In this document: in pieces, positions 16,151 to 24,882 of the stretch
Position numbering within the stretch: position 1 is the first letter of the stretch
Layout: every line of letters begins with the position of its first letter
NCBI RefSeq assembly: GCF_013364195.1
Contig: NZ_CP054918.1
Location: 7,739,001 to 7,803,000, forward strand
DNA length: 64,000 nucleotides
Source: Streptomyces sp. NA04227
GTDB lineage: Bacteria > Actinomycetota > Actinomycetes > Streptomycetales > Streptomycetaceae
Direction: 5' to 3'
Notes under the pieces: model-generated
What the model was told of the DNA's origin: nothing
The model's input: the letters and a program-made list of their open reading frames with translations, nothing else
Database searches by the model: none
Made by a program: the position numbers and the translations under genes

Positions 16151-19100
16151 ATGAACGCTGCCTTCGAACCCTCGCCCGGCCCGTCCTCCGTCCGCCACCC
16201 CCTGACCGACCCGAACCTTGCCGAGGCCCTGGCCGCCCGGTCGGCGGACGACGAGCGGGTGGAGTTTCTCACCGGGGCGCTGGCGGACTTCCTCGCCGAG
16301 TACGGGGCACTCGACCGGGCGGCGGGCCCCGGGGCGGAGATCGTCCTGGAGTCGCTGCTCGCGGTGACCCTGAACAGCGTGGTCGAGGCGCGCCTCGGCG
16401 TACGGCTCGGCATGGAACTGCTCCGCGGCCCCGTGACCCCGGCCGGGCTCGCGGCCGCCCTGGTGACCGCACTGCCCACCGCCGTCCCTGCCGCCGAACC
16501 CACGGACACCGGCCACGACGCCGCGCACCGCCACGAGCCCTACGCGCTCACCGACCTGCAACAGGCCTACCTCCTCGGCCGCGGCGGCTTCTTCGCGCTG
16601 GGCAACGTACCGGCCGGGTTCTACACCGAGTTCGAAGCCACCGGCGCCGATCTGCCCGCCCTGGAGAGCGCCTGGAACGAGGTGGTGCACCGGCACGACG
16701 TGCTGCGCACCGTCTTCCCCGACGACGGCCGCCAGCGCGTACTCGCCGAGGTTCCCACCGTCGGCTTCGCCCGGCACGATCTGCGCCAACTGGCCCCGGA
16801 ACAGGCCGAGTCGGAGCTGACGGCGGTACGTGAGGCGATGTCGGCACGGGTACGGGACGCGGCGGCCTGGCCGCTCTTCGAGATCGGCGTCAGCGAGTAC
16901 GGACAGGGGTCCCTCCGGGTCCACTTCGCCGTCGACATGCTCGTCGTCGACGGCCCGAGCATCCGGCGGCTCCTCGGCGAGTGGCTGGGCCTCGCGGCGG
17001 GGCACGACCTCGGCCCGCGCCCCGGCCTGTGGTTCCGGGACTACGTCCAGGCCCTCGCGGGAGCGGAGGAGACGCCCGCGTACGCCGTGGCGCGCGACCA
17101 CTGGCGCGCGCGGATGGCCGCCCTGCCCGCCGCGCCCCAACTCCCGCTCGCCGTCTCCCCGGAGCAGGTCCCCACCGCCCGTTTCACGTCCCGCGCCCAC
17201 ACCCTCGACGGCGAACGCTGGCAGCGGCTGCGGCAGCGCTCGATGCGCGGTGGCCTCACTCCGTCGATGGTGCTGTGCTGGGCGTACGCGGCGGTCCTGC
17301 GGACCCGTTCGGCGACCGACGACTTCACCCTCAACGTGACGACCAACGAGCGTGTCCCGGTGCACCCGGACGTCGACCGCCTCCTCGGCGTCTTCACCTC
17401 GCACCTGCTGCTCGAATTCTCGGTGGACTCCTCGGCCACCGTGCGCGAACAGATCACCGGACTCCAGGATCGGTTCTGGGCCGACTTCGAGCACCGTGCC
17501 TTCAGCGGCGTCGCGGTACTGCGCGAAATGCTCAGGAACGAGGGCGGCAACCGTACAACGATGCCGTACGTCTTCGATGCCGTCCTCGGCCAGGACCTCG
17601 ACCGGGACACTCTGCCCGCATGGTTCGACGGCCTCGGGTACTTCTGCGCCACCGCTCCCCAAGTGGCCCTGGAATGCCAGGTGTTGGAGATGGGCGGCGT
17701 GCTGCGGGTGAACTGGGCCGCGGTCGACGAACTGTTCCCCGCCGGGCTCGTCGACTCCGCCTTCGACGCGTTCTGCCGCTTGCTCGAACGTCTCGCCGAC
17801 GAGGCCGACATCTGGGACCTGCCCGGACAGGAAACCTCGGACGGGGTCTCGGGCCTGGGCTTGGTGGGCCCGGGCGAGCTGGCGACTCGCACGGCGGCGA
17901 ATGCCACGTCGGTGACCCTGGAGGAGGGGCGGCTGCTGCACGAACTCGGCGGGCCGCTGAGGGAACGCGGTGACGCGCCCGCGGTGGTGTCCGGCGAAGT
18001 GGTGCTGAGCTATACGGAGGTGGACCGACGGGCCGCACAAGTCGGCCGGACGCTACGGGAGTTGGGATGCGGCCGGGGCTCCCTGGTCGGCGTCGTGATG
18101 GAGAAGGGGTGGGAGCAGGTCGTAGCCGTGGTCGGCGTGCTGCAGGCGGGCGCCGGATACGTGCCCGTCGACGCGGCATGGCCCGCCGAGCGCGTGAACC
18201 GGGTGCTGGGCGTTGCCGGTTGTGAGGTGGTGCTGACGCAGTCGTCGGTCGCGGGGCGAGTGGTGTGGCCGGAGGGTGTGACAGTGCTGGTGGTCGACGA
18301 CGAGGAAGTGTGGCGGGAGGTCGACGACTCGGCGCTGGTGGGTCAGGGCGCGCGGCCCGACGACGTGGCGTACGTGATTTTCACCTCCGGTTCCACGGGT
18401 GCGCCGAAGGGCGTCGTCGTGGACCACCAGGCCGCGGCGAACACGATTCTGGACGTCAACAGCCGCTTTGGCGTGGGGAGTTCGGACCGGGTCCTCGGAC
18501 TGTCCGCGCTCAGTTTCGACCTGTCGGTGTACGACGTGTTCGGCGTACTCGCGGCGGGCGGCTGCCTGGTGTTGCCGGGAGTGGGCGACTCGCGGGATCC
18601 GGCCGCCTGGGGGGAGTTGATCGAGCGGCACGGGGTGACGGTGTGGAACTCCGTTCCCGCGCTCATGGAGATGCTGGTCGAGTACGGCGAGTCGGTGCGG
18701 GCGCGCTGGGAGACACCACGCGTCGTGCTGCTCAGCGGGGACTGGATTCCGGTCTCCCTGCCGGACCGGGTGCGGGGCGTGTGCCCGGGGGCGGAGGTCG
18801 TGAGCCTCGGTGGTGCGACGGAGGCGGCCATCTGGTCGATCTTCCATCGGATCGGTGCGGTGGATCCGACGTGGCGGAGCATTCCGTACGGAAAGCCGTT
18901 GGGCAATCAGTGGTTCGCGGTGCTCGACGCGCACCTGGGCGCGGCTCCGGTGTGGGTGCCGGGCGAACTGTTCATCGGGGGCGCGGGTGTCGCACAGGGG
19001 TACTGGGCGGACCCGGAGCGGACGGCCGAGCGGTTCGTCACGGACCCGGTTACGGGTGAACGGATGTACCGGACCGGCGACTTGGGCCGGTACCTCCCGG

Positions 19101-22100
19101 ACGGCACCATCGAGTTCCTGGGCCGCAACGACTTCCAGGTGAAGATCAACGGGTACCGGATCGAACTGGGGGAGATCGAGTCCCAGCTCGTACGGCACAC
19201 CGGGGTGCGCGACGCGGTCGTCACGGCCACCGGCAACCGGCTCACGGCGTACGTGGTGCCCCAGGGCGGGGCCGCGAACCCGGAGACGGCCGAGAGCAGG
19301 AGTCCGCAGGCACCCGAAGTCGCGGACGTGGGCGGGCAGTTGGGTGTGGCAGCAGCCGAAGCCGCCGCTGTACTGCCGGACCTGGACCACCTCGTGCAAC
19401 GACTCCGCGCGCACCTGGCCGACGTCCTTCCCACCTACATGGCCCCCGAGCGCTACCTCCTGATCGACCGGCTGCCGCTCTCGGCCAACGGCAAGGTCGA
19501 CCGTGGCCGACTGCCCGCGCCCGGCCCCGCCGCCGACCCGACGACCGAGGACAGCACGCCGCCGCGCAACCGGACCGAAGAGCAACTGGCCCGTATCTGG
19601 CGGGCGTTGATCGGCTCCGACGACTTCGGAGTGCACAGCGACTTCTTCCGCGTGGGCGGCGACAGCCTCCTCGCGGTCCGGCTCGCCGCCGCGGCCGCCG
19701 CCGAGGGGCTGGCCCTGAACACGGCGGACCTCTTCGGCCACCCGACGATCGCGGGCCAGGGCGAAGTGCTCGACAGCCGCGAGGGCGGAGTCGCGGCGGA
19801 ACCGACGCTGCCCGTCCTGGTGCCCGACCCGGACGGACGCTTCGCACCGTTCCCGCTGACCGACCTCCAGCAGGCCTATCTCCTCGGCAGGGCGGGCTAC
19901 TTCCCCCTCGGCGACGTACCGGCCTGCTTCTACGCGGAGTTCGAAGCAGAGGACCTCGACCTCGAAGTTCTTGAACGCGCCTGGCAGTTGGTGGTGAACC
20001 GGCACGACATGCTGCGCACCGTCTGCACCGAGGACGGGGCACAGCAGGTGCTCGCCCAGGTCCCCGACTACCGTTTCGCCCGCGCCGATCTGCGCGGCGA
20101 ACCGGCGGCCAGCACCGAGGAGCGGCTCGCCGCCATCCGCACGGCACTCACCGGGGAGGTCCGCGATCCGGCGTCCTGGCCGCTGTTCGACATCGCCGTC
20201 ACGGAACTCGACGGCCGACGCGCCCGTATCCACTTCGTCGTCGACCTGCTGATCGCCGACGGCACCTCCCTCGCCCTCCTCCTCGGCGAGTGGGGCACGC
20301 TGCTCCGCGACCCGGGGGCCCAACTGCCCGCGCCCCAGGTGTCCTTCCGCGACTACGTCCTCGCCCTGGAGCGGGCCGAGGAGTCCGACGCCTTCCGAGC
20401 CGCGCGTGCCTACTGGCTGGCGCGCGTGCCCTCCCTGCCTCCGGCGCCCGAGCTGCCGCTGGCCAAGTCGCCGGACGAGATCGTGCGTGGGCACCTCACC
20501 ACGCACGGCCTCGCCCTCTCCGCCGAGCGCTGGGCACGCCTCCGCGAGCACGCGCTGTCCCTCGGGCTCACCCCGTCCATGGTGCTCTGCTGGGCCTACG
20601 CGGCGGTCCTGCGCAGCCGTACGGCCGGTGAGGCGTTCACGCTGAACCTCACGGTGAGCGAGCGCGTTCCGGTGCACCCGGACATCGACCGGGTGGCCGG
20701 GGAGTTCACCTCGGTCATCCTGCTGGAGACCGCGCTGGACGCGGGCGAGCCCGTGAAAAGCCAAATCGGCTCGCTCCAGGGGCAGTTCCGTACCGACTTC
20801 GCCCACCGGGCCTTCAACGGCGTACGCGTCCTGCGCGAACTGGCCCGTGCCGACGCCGAGGGCGGGCGTTCGCTCATGCCGGTCGTGTTCACCAGCGCCC
20901 TCGGCGACGACGAGACGAGCCTCGGCCGCGCGGCACAGGAATTCGGTGAACTCATCCACGCGCTCACCCGGACCCCGCAGGTCCATCTCGACTGCCAGGT
21001 CTTCGAGTTGCACGGCGAACTGAGGGTGAACTGGGCCGTGGTGACGGAACTCTTCCCCGAAGGTCTAATCGAGTCGGCCTTCGGCGCGTTCGGGGAACTG
21101 CTCGTGCGCCTCGCCGACGAACCGGACGTCTGGGCCCGGCCGGGACACGACCTGGAACTCGGAAGTGCCGGTGTGGCGACCGTACTTGGCGCGACACATG
21201 TCCGCGGCGCCGCGCACGCCGCGCGCCCCGCCACCGAGGAGGCGGGCGAGGCACGACCGACGGACCGCGGCCCGCGCAACGACATCGAGCGCCGCCTCCT
21301 GGAGGTGTGGGCCCAGGTGCTGAGGCTCGAATCCGGCGCGGTCGGCATCCACGACGTCTTCGGGGACCTCGGCGGGGACTCCCTGCTCGCCCTGCGGGTC
21401 ATCAACCGGGCCGCGCAGGCCGGACTCGTCCTGACCCCACGGCAGTTCTTCGAGCAGCCGACGGTCGCGGGACTCGCCACGGTCGCCACCCTCAGGACAC
21501 CCGCCGCCCACGAGGAGGCCGAAGGGCCGGTCACCGGCGAGCTGCCCCTGCTGCCCGCGCAGGCCATGCTCCTGTCCGGCCTCGCCCCGGAGATCGCCCG
21601 GCACCACAACTACGCCCTCTTCTTCGCCCTCGACGAGCCGCTGGACAAGGTCGCCCTGCGCGTCGCCCTCAGGGCCCTGGTCTCCCGGCACGACACCCTG
21701 CGTACCGGATTCGTCCTCGGGACCGACGGGGGCTGGCGCCAACGAGTGCTGGCGGACACGGACTTGGCCAAAACGGCCGCGCCTCTCACCTGGCTCACTC
21801 TCGGCGACCTCCCCGTGGAGGAGCAGGACCGCCACATCGAGCAAACGGCCACCACGGCACAGCAGGACTTCGACCTCGCCGCCCCGCCGTTGATCCGCCT
21901 CGTGTACTTCGACCTCGGCCCCGGCCGCAGTCCCGAGCTGCTGTTGCTCGCCCACTGGCTCGTCGTCGACAACTTCTCGCTGCGTCTGCTCCTCGACGAA
22001 CTCCTCACCGCCCACGCGCAGATCGCCGAGACGGGCGGCACCGACCTGCCCGAGACGACCCTTCCGGCTGCCGTTTGGGCGCGTCGACTCGCCGAGCATG

Positions 22101-22969
22101 AAGGGCAGTTGGGCACCGGCAGCCTTCGCAGCGGCGAGTGCGACGGCGAGGGGGTTGGCGAAATCCAACGGCGCCCGAACAGGCCCGCACACGTGACCCG
22201 GACCCTGATCGAGGCTCTGGACGCCGACTCCACGGCACGCCTGCGGGACTCGGCACAAGGCCCGACGACCGTCGGCGACGTCATTCTCGGCGCCTTGGCA
22301 CGCGCCGCCAGGGCGGCGGGGCTGGGCGAACGTCTGCGCGTGGACGTCGACGGCCACGGGCGGGCCGCCGAGATCCCCGGCCCCTCGGGCACGCCCGCCG
22401 ACCTGTCCCGGACGCTCGGCCGCCTCTCGGTGCGCTACCCGCTGGAGGTGGCCGCGGTGGACGACCCGGCCGCCGCGGTGCGTGCGGTCACCGAGGCCCG
22501 CGGCGCCGTGCCCAACGGAGGCCTCGACCACGCGCTGACCGCCCATGGAACCCGCGCCTTCGCGGACGGGTCACCTGCCCCGAGCGCCCCCTTCGTCTTC
22601 AACTACCTGGGCGCCCTCGACGAGTTGTACGCCCAGGCGGGCCTGCGTCCCTCGGCCCACCGCCCCGGCCCGCTGAATCACCCCGAGACACCGGTGCACC
22701 ACCGCTTCGAGCTTCTGTGCGGCACGGTACGGGGCCGACTGCTGCTGTCGGTGAGCTGTGCGGAGGGCGAGGACGCGGAGCGGGTCGCGCCGCGTCTCAT
22801 GACCGAGCTGCTGAACTGTCTGCGAGGCGGGCCCGCCCCCGCCGCTGTGGGGACACGACCCGTGAGTGAAGGCCTCGGCGGCGAACCCGACCTCGTGGAG
22901 ATGTTCCGGCACTGGACGGCCGACAGTAGTGGCCCGGCAGGCGGTGAGGTCATCGTGGATCGGGACTAG
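16151..22969 (+). CDS. Nonribosomal peptide synthetase, ACP-Cy-A(Cys)-PCP-Cy-PCP-E* (bis-thiazoline type)
   Basis: 2,272 aa from ATG 16151 (GAGGAG at 16138-16143). Domains by motif: N-terminal carrier with Ser68 in VLESLLAV; Cy1 (~130-560) with FxLTDLQQAYLLGR and the heterocyclization motif D-MLVV-D-GP-S near 261; A domain (~590-1110) with TSGSTGAPKG and specificity residues D, L, Y, N, L, S, L, I, W read from SFDLSVYD, VWNSVPALM, VVLLSGDWIP and SLGGATEAAIW, the cysteine code of HMWP2; PCP1 (Ser1172, GGDSLL); Cy2 (~1235-1665) with D-LLIA-D-GT-S near 1364; PCP2 (Ser1744); then an epimerization-like domain (~1795-2235). The second module has no A domain, so the single A probably loads both PCPs, as in HMWP2. 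The terminal domain has AHWLVVDN for HHxxxDG and DGHGR for EGHGR, so catalysis is doubtful. No TE or reductase is present. Predicted product: acyl-thiazoline-thiazoline. Confidence 0.93.
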   Translation: MNAAFEPSPGPSSVRHPLTDPNLAEALAARSADDERVEFLTGALADFLAEYGALDRAAGPGAEIVLESLLAVTLNSVVEARLGVRLGMELLRGPVTPAGLAAALVTALPTAVPAAEPTDTGHDAAHRHEPYALTDLQQAYLLGRGGFFALGNVPAGFYTEFEATGADLPALESAWNEVVHRHDVLRTVFPDDGRQRVLAEVPTVGFARHDLRQLAPEQAESELTAVREAMSARVRDAAAWPLFEIGVSEYGQGSLRVHFAVDMLVVDGPSIRRLLGEWLGLAAGHDLGPRPGLWFRDYVQALAGAEETPAYAVARDHWRARMAALPAAPQLPLAVSPEQVPTARFTSRAHTLDGERWQRLRQRSMRGGLTPSMVLCWAYAAVLRTRSATDDFTLNVTTNERVPVHPDVDRLLGVFTSHLLLEFSVDSSATVREQITGLQDRFWADFEHRAFSGVAVLREMLRNEGGNRTTMPYVFDAVLGQDLDRDTLPAWFDGLGYFCATAPQVALECQVLEMGGVLRVNWAAVDELFPAGLVDSAFDAFCRLLERLADEADIWDLPGQETSDGVSGLGLVGPGELATRTAANATSVTLEEGRLLHELGGPLRERGDAPAVVSGEVVLSYTEVDRRAAQVGRTLRELGCGRGSLVGVVMEKGWEQVVAVVGVLQAGAGYVPVDAAWPAERVNRVLGVAGCEVVLTQSSVAGRVVWPEGVTVLVVDDEEVWREVDDSALVGQGARPDDVAYVIFTSGSTGAPKGVVVDHQAAANTILDVNSRFGVGSSDRVLGLSALSFDLSVYDVFGVLAAGGCLVLPGVGDSRDPAAWGELIERHGVTVWNSVPALMEMLVEYGESVRARWETPRVVLLSGDWIPVSLPDRVRGVCPGAEVVSLGGATEAAIWSIFHRIGAVDPTWRSIPYGKPLGNQWFAVLDAHLGAAPVWVPGELFIGGAGVAQGYWADPERTAERFVTDPVTGERMYRTGDLGRYLPDGTIEFLGRNDFQVKINGYRIELGEIESQLVRHTGVRDAVVTATGNRLTAYVVPQGGAANPETAESRSPQAPEVADVGGQLGVAAAEAAAVLPDLDHLVQRLRAHLADVLPTYMAPERYLLIDRLPLSANGKVDRGRLPAPGPAADPTTEDSTPPRNRTEEQLARIWRALIGSDDFGVHSDFFRVGGDSLLAVRLAAAAAAEGLALNTADLFGHPTIAGQGEVLDSREGGVAAEPTLPVLVPDPDGRFAPFPLTDLQQAYLLGRAGYFPLGDVPACFYAEFEAEDLDLEVLERAWQLVVNRHDMLRTVCTEDGAQQVLAQVPDYRFARADLRGEPAASTEERLAAIRTALTGEVRDPASWPLFDIAVTELDGRRARIHFVVDLLIADGTSLALLLGEWGTLLRDPGAQLPAPQVSFRDYVLALERAEESDAFRAARAYWLARVPSLPPAPELPLAKSPDEIVRGHLTTHGLALSAERWARLREHALSLGLTPSMVLCWAYAAVLRSRTAGEAFTLNLTVSERVPVHPDIDRVAGEFTSVILLETALDAGEPVKSQIGSLQGQFRTDFAHRAFNGVRVLRELARADAEGGRSLMPVVFTSALGDDETSLGRAAQEFGELIHALTRTPQVHLDCQVFELHGELRVNWAVVTELFPEGLIESAFGAFGELLVRLADEPDVWARPGHDLELGSAGVATVLGATHVRGAAHAARPATEEAGEARPTDRGPRNDIERRLLEVWAQVLRLESGAVGIHDVFGDLGGDSLLALRVINRAAQAGLVLTPRQFFEQPTVAGLATVATLRTPAAHEEAEGPVTGELPLLPAQAMLLSGLAPEIARHHNYALFFALDEPLDKVALRVALRALVSRHDTLRTGFVLGTDGGWRQRVLADTDLAKTAAPLTWLTLGDLPVEEQDRHIEQTATTAQQDFDLAAPPLIRLVYFDLGPGRSPELLLLAHWLVVDNFSLRLLLDELLTAHAQIAETGGTDLPETTLPAAVWARRLAEHEGQLGTGSLRSGECDGEGVGEIQRRPNRPAHVTRTLIEALDADSTARLRDSAQGPTTVGDVILGALARAARAAGLGERLRVDVDGHGRAAEIPGPSGTPADLSRTLGRLSVRYPLEVAAVDDPAAAVRAVTEARGAVPNGGLDHALTAHGTRAFADGSPAPSAPFVFNYLGALDELYAQAGLRPSAHRPGPLNHPETPVHHRFELLCGTVRGRLLLSVSCAEGEDAERVAPRLMTELLNCLRGGPAPAAVGTRPVSEGLGGEPDLVEMFRHWTADSSGPAGGEVIVDRD

Positions 22970-23004
22970 GCTGCGCGGTTCTTGCGGGCACTGCGGGTTT
23001 CGCC

Positions 23005-23493
23005 TCACCGGGAGGGGCGCTGTGCGTGTTTTCCGTGTCGGCGCTCGTGCTGGTGCCTATGCCGCCCGGTGAGGAGCAGGACTGTGGTGGCGAGGATCGT
23101 CACGGCTTGCGAGGCGACGGTCCATTTCTTGTCGTCGAACCACAGGGGCTCGTACATGTTCGGCAGCGGGCCGAGTTCACCGACGTCGACGTAGCGGTAG
23201 ACGAGCAGGAGTGCGAGGCCGCCCGCCGAGACCAGCCAGGCGAAGGCGTCACCCGGCCAGCGGCGCCACACCAGGACGAGCAGGGCGGCGAGAGCGGTGA
23301 GGGCCGCCTCGAGCCTGAAGAGCGTCCCCTGGCTGACGGTTGCTTCCACGACGTCGTAGTTGTCGGCGAGGTGGACGTGAAAGTAGGTGTTCACGGCCAG
23401 TCCGGCTGCGGCCAGCACGCGCGCCGCGCCACGCACCGCTCGGTTCGTGGCGGATGGGGAAGGCTGGGCGGGGAGTGGGGTGGTGGAGGACAT
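23005..23493 (-). CDS. Four-helix membrane protein, function unknown
   Basis: 162 aa, ATG 23493 with AGGAAG upstream. Four predicted membrane helices (AARVLAAAGLAVNTYFHVHLA, LEAALTALAALLVLVW, AWLVSAGGLALLLVYRYV, ASQAVTILATTVLLLTG) and a basic, His-rich C-terminal tail (RHRHQHERRHGKHAQR). It lies 60 bp downstream of the cupredoxin gene on the same strand and is probably the last gene of the ferritin-like/cupredoxin operon. It resembles uncharacterised DoxX-like or 'hypothetical membrane' proteins; no family call is made. Confidence 0.75.
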   Translation of the reverse strand: MSSTTPLPAQPSPSATNRAVRGAARVLAAAGLAVNTYFHVHLADNYDVVEATVSQGTLFRLEAALTALAALLVLVWRRWPGDAFAWLVSAGGLALLLVYRYVDVGELGPLPNMYEPLWFDDKKWTVASQAVTILATTVLLLTGRHRHQHERRHGKHAQRPSR

Positions 23494-23553
23494 GCGCTTC
23501 CTCGTTCCGGACTGCGTACCGGTGTTGTGGAGGGTCGTGGGTGTGGCCGCCGG

Positions 23554-23970
23554 TCAGCGAACGGTGAGTGAGCCCTTCATCTGCTGGTGGATGGTGCAGA
23601 GGTAGGCGTACTTGCCGGCCTTGTCGGGAGCGGTGAAGGTCGCGGTTTCTCCGGCGTCGATGGTGCCGGTGTCGAATGCCTTGTCGCCGGTGGCGGTGAC
23701 GGTGTGCGAGGTCGAGTCCTCGTTGACCACCGTGACCTTCTGGCCGGGGCGCACGGTCAGGTCGTCCGGCTCGAAGGTGAAGTTCTTGATCGTGATCCGG
23801 GTCTTCTCGCTGGCGGGGGCCGACTTGGACGGGGGCGGCGAGGTGCGGTAGGCGCCGCCGTCGCCGCCACTGTCTCCGTCGTCGGAGCAGCTCGCCAACG
23901 TGAGCGAGAGGGGGAGGCAGGCGGCCAGGGCGAGGATCCGCCGAAGGCGGTGGTGGTGCGGTGGGTTCAT
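23554..23970 (-). CDS. Cupredoxin (plastocyanin/amicyanin-like) lipoprotein
   Basis: 138 aa, ATG 23970 preceded by GGAG. Signal peptide with lipobox LASC, a Ser/Pro/Gly-rich linker, then a ~90-residue cupredoxin domain. All four type 1 copper ligands are visible: His in STSHTVTATG, and the Cys-His-Met cluster in YAYLCTIHQQMKGSL. It would be anchored on the outer face of the membrane and shuttle electrons or bind copper. It sits between two ferritin-like genes and a membrane protein, all on the minus strand, suggesting a redox/metal function for the set. Confidence 0.9.
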   Translation of the reverse strand: MNPPHHHRLRRILALAACLPLSLTLASCSDDGDSGGDGGAYRTSPPPSKSAPASEKTRITIKNFTFEPDDLTVRPGQKVTVVNEDSTSHTVTATGDKAFDTGTIDAGETATFTAPDKAGKYAYLCTIHQQMKGSLTVR

Positions 23971-24060
23971 GTCGTCTCCAGGAAGTTCGGCCGGGACCGC
24001 GGCGTTCGTACGGCCCCGGCGGTCCCGCTCGGTCGGTGAGTGGCTGCGGTGGTGGGTCGC

Positions 24061-24882
24061 TCAGACGGTGAGCAGGCTGGGTTTGGCGGCCTTGCTGGTG
24101 GACACGAAGTCGTCCGGTACGGGGTACTGGCCCAGTACGAAGTGGAGGATCGCGGCGTGCATGGCCTCGACCGGGGCGATGGTCGCCGCGGTGGCGATGC
24201 CCTGGGCGCTTTTCACATTGGCGGCCGCGAAGGTGTACGTCTGGGTCGCCTGGTCCTCCAGCGTCAGCGCGAGCCTGGCCACGCCCGGGACGTCCTTGAC
24301 CTGGCCCAGTGCCTTGGTGACCTCGCCGCGGTTCGACAGGGGCACGCCCTGGATCGTGGGCTTGCCGGCTTTGGACAGGACGCTGTTCCATGCCTCGGCG
24401 TGGTCCTCGTGCTGGCTCATCGCGGTCTGGATGAAGGTGGCGACGGCTGGGGGGACCTTGCCCAGCTTGCCCGCCTCGGCCGCCTTCAGTGCCGCCTGAT
24501 ACGCCTCCACCGCCTGGTTCTCCAGAGCAGCGGCCAGAGCCACCACCTTCAGGTCACCGGTGTACCTGCTGGCCTTCCCGGTGGCTGATTCGGTGGGGCT
24601 GGACTCCGCCTTGTCGCCGTCGTCGTCTCCGCACGCGGCGAGTGCCAGAGCGGCCGCGACGCCGCCCCCTGCGGCGAGCAGCCGTCGCCGCCCCACGAGG
24701 CGGGGCCGCTGCTCCTCGGCGCCGGGCCCGGTTTCCGCGGCCTCGCGCAGTTCCAGGGAGAGTTGATGTGCCGCGGCATTCATGCCGGGCAGTGTGGCGC
24801 GGTGAGCTTCGTCCATGCCTTTGGTCAGGCTGGACAACTCTCGTTCGCTGATGGGCAGTTCGAAGTCGCGCTCGGCGTTCAT
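24061..24882 (-). CDS. Ferritin-like domain protein with internal Tat/lipoprotein-type segment
   Basis: 273 aa, ATG 24882 overlapping the stop of the upstream paralogue (ATGA). A ~60-residue hydrophilic N-terminus is followed by GRRRLLAAGGGVAAALALAAC, a twin-arginine/lipobox-like segment, then a four-helix ferritin-like domain with paired E and H ligands (ALENQAVEAYQAAL, MSQHEDHAEAWN, LEDQATQTYTFAA, APVEAMHAAILH). This is the ferritin_2/DUF4439 class. The metal-binding residues suggest a di-iron or similar centre facing the cell exterior. It is the second of two tandem paralogues. Confidence 0.85.
   Translation of the reverse strand: MNAERDFELPISERELSSLTKGMDEAHRATLPGMNAAAHQLSLELREAAETGPGAEEQRPRLVGRRRLLAAGGGVAAALALAACGDDDGDKAESSPTESATGKASRYTGDLKVVALAAALENQAVEAYQAALKAAEAGKLGKVPPAVATFIQTAMSQHEDHAEAWNSVLSKAGKPTIQGVPLSNRGEVTKALGQVKDVPGVARLALTLEDQATQTYTFAAANVKSAQGIATAATIAPVEAMHAAILHFVLGQYPVPDDFVSTSKAAKPSLLTV

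Noticed and set aside
14864..18040. 1,058-aa minus-strand open frame
   Set aside because: Runs antisense through FAAL and NRPS sequence; composition typical of GC-rich antisense frames.
18053..21013. 986-aa minus-strand frame antisense to the NRPS
   Set aside because: Mirror image of NRPS motifs, rich in Arg/Gly/Val; no independent domain.
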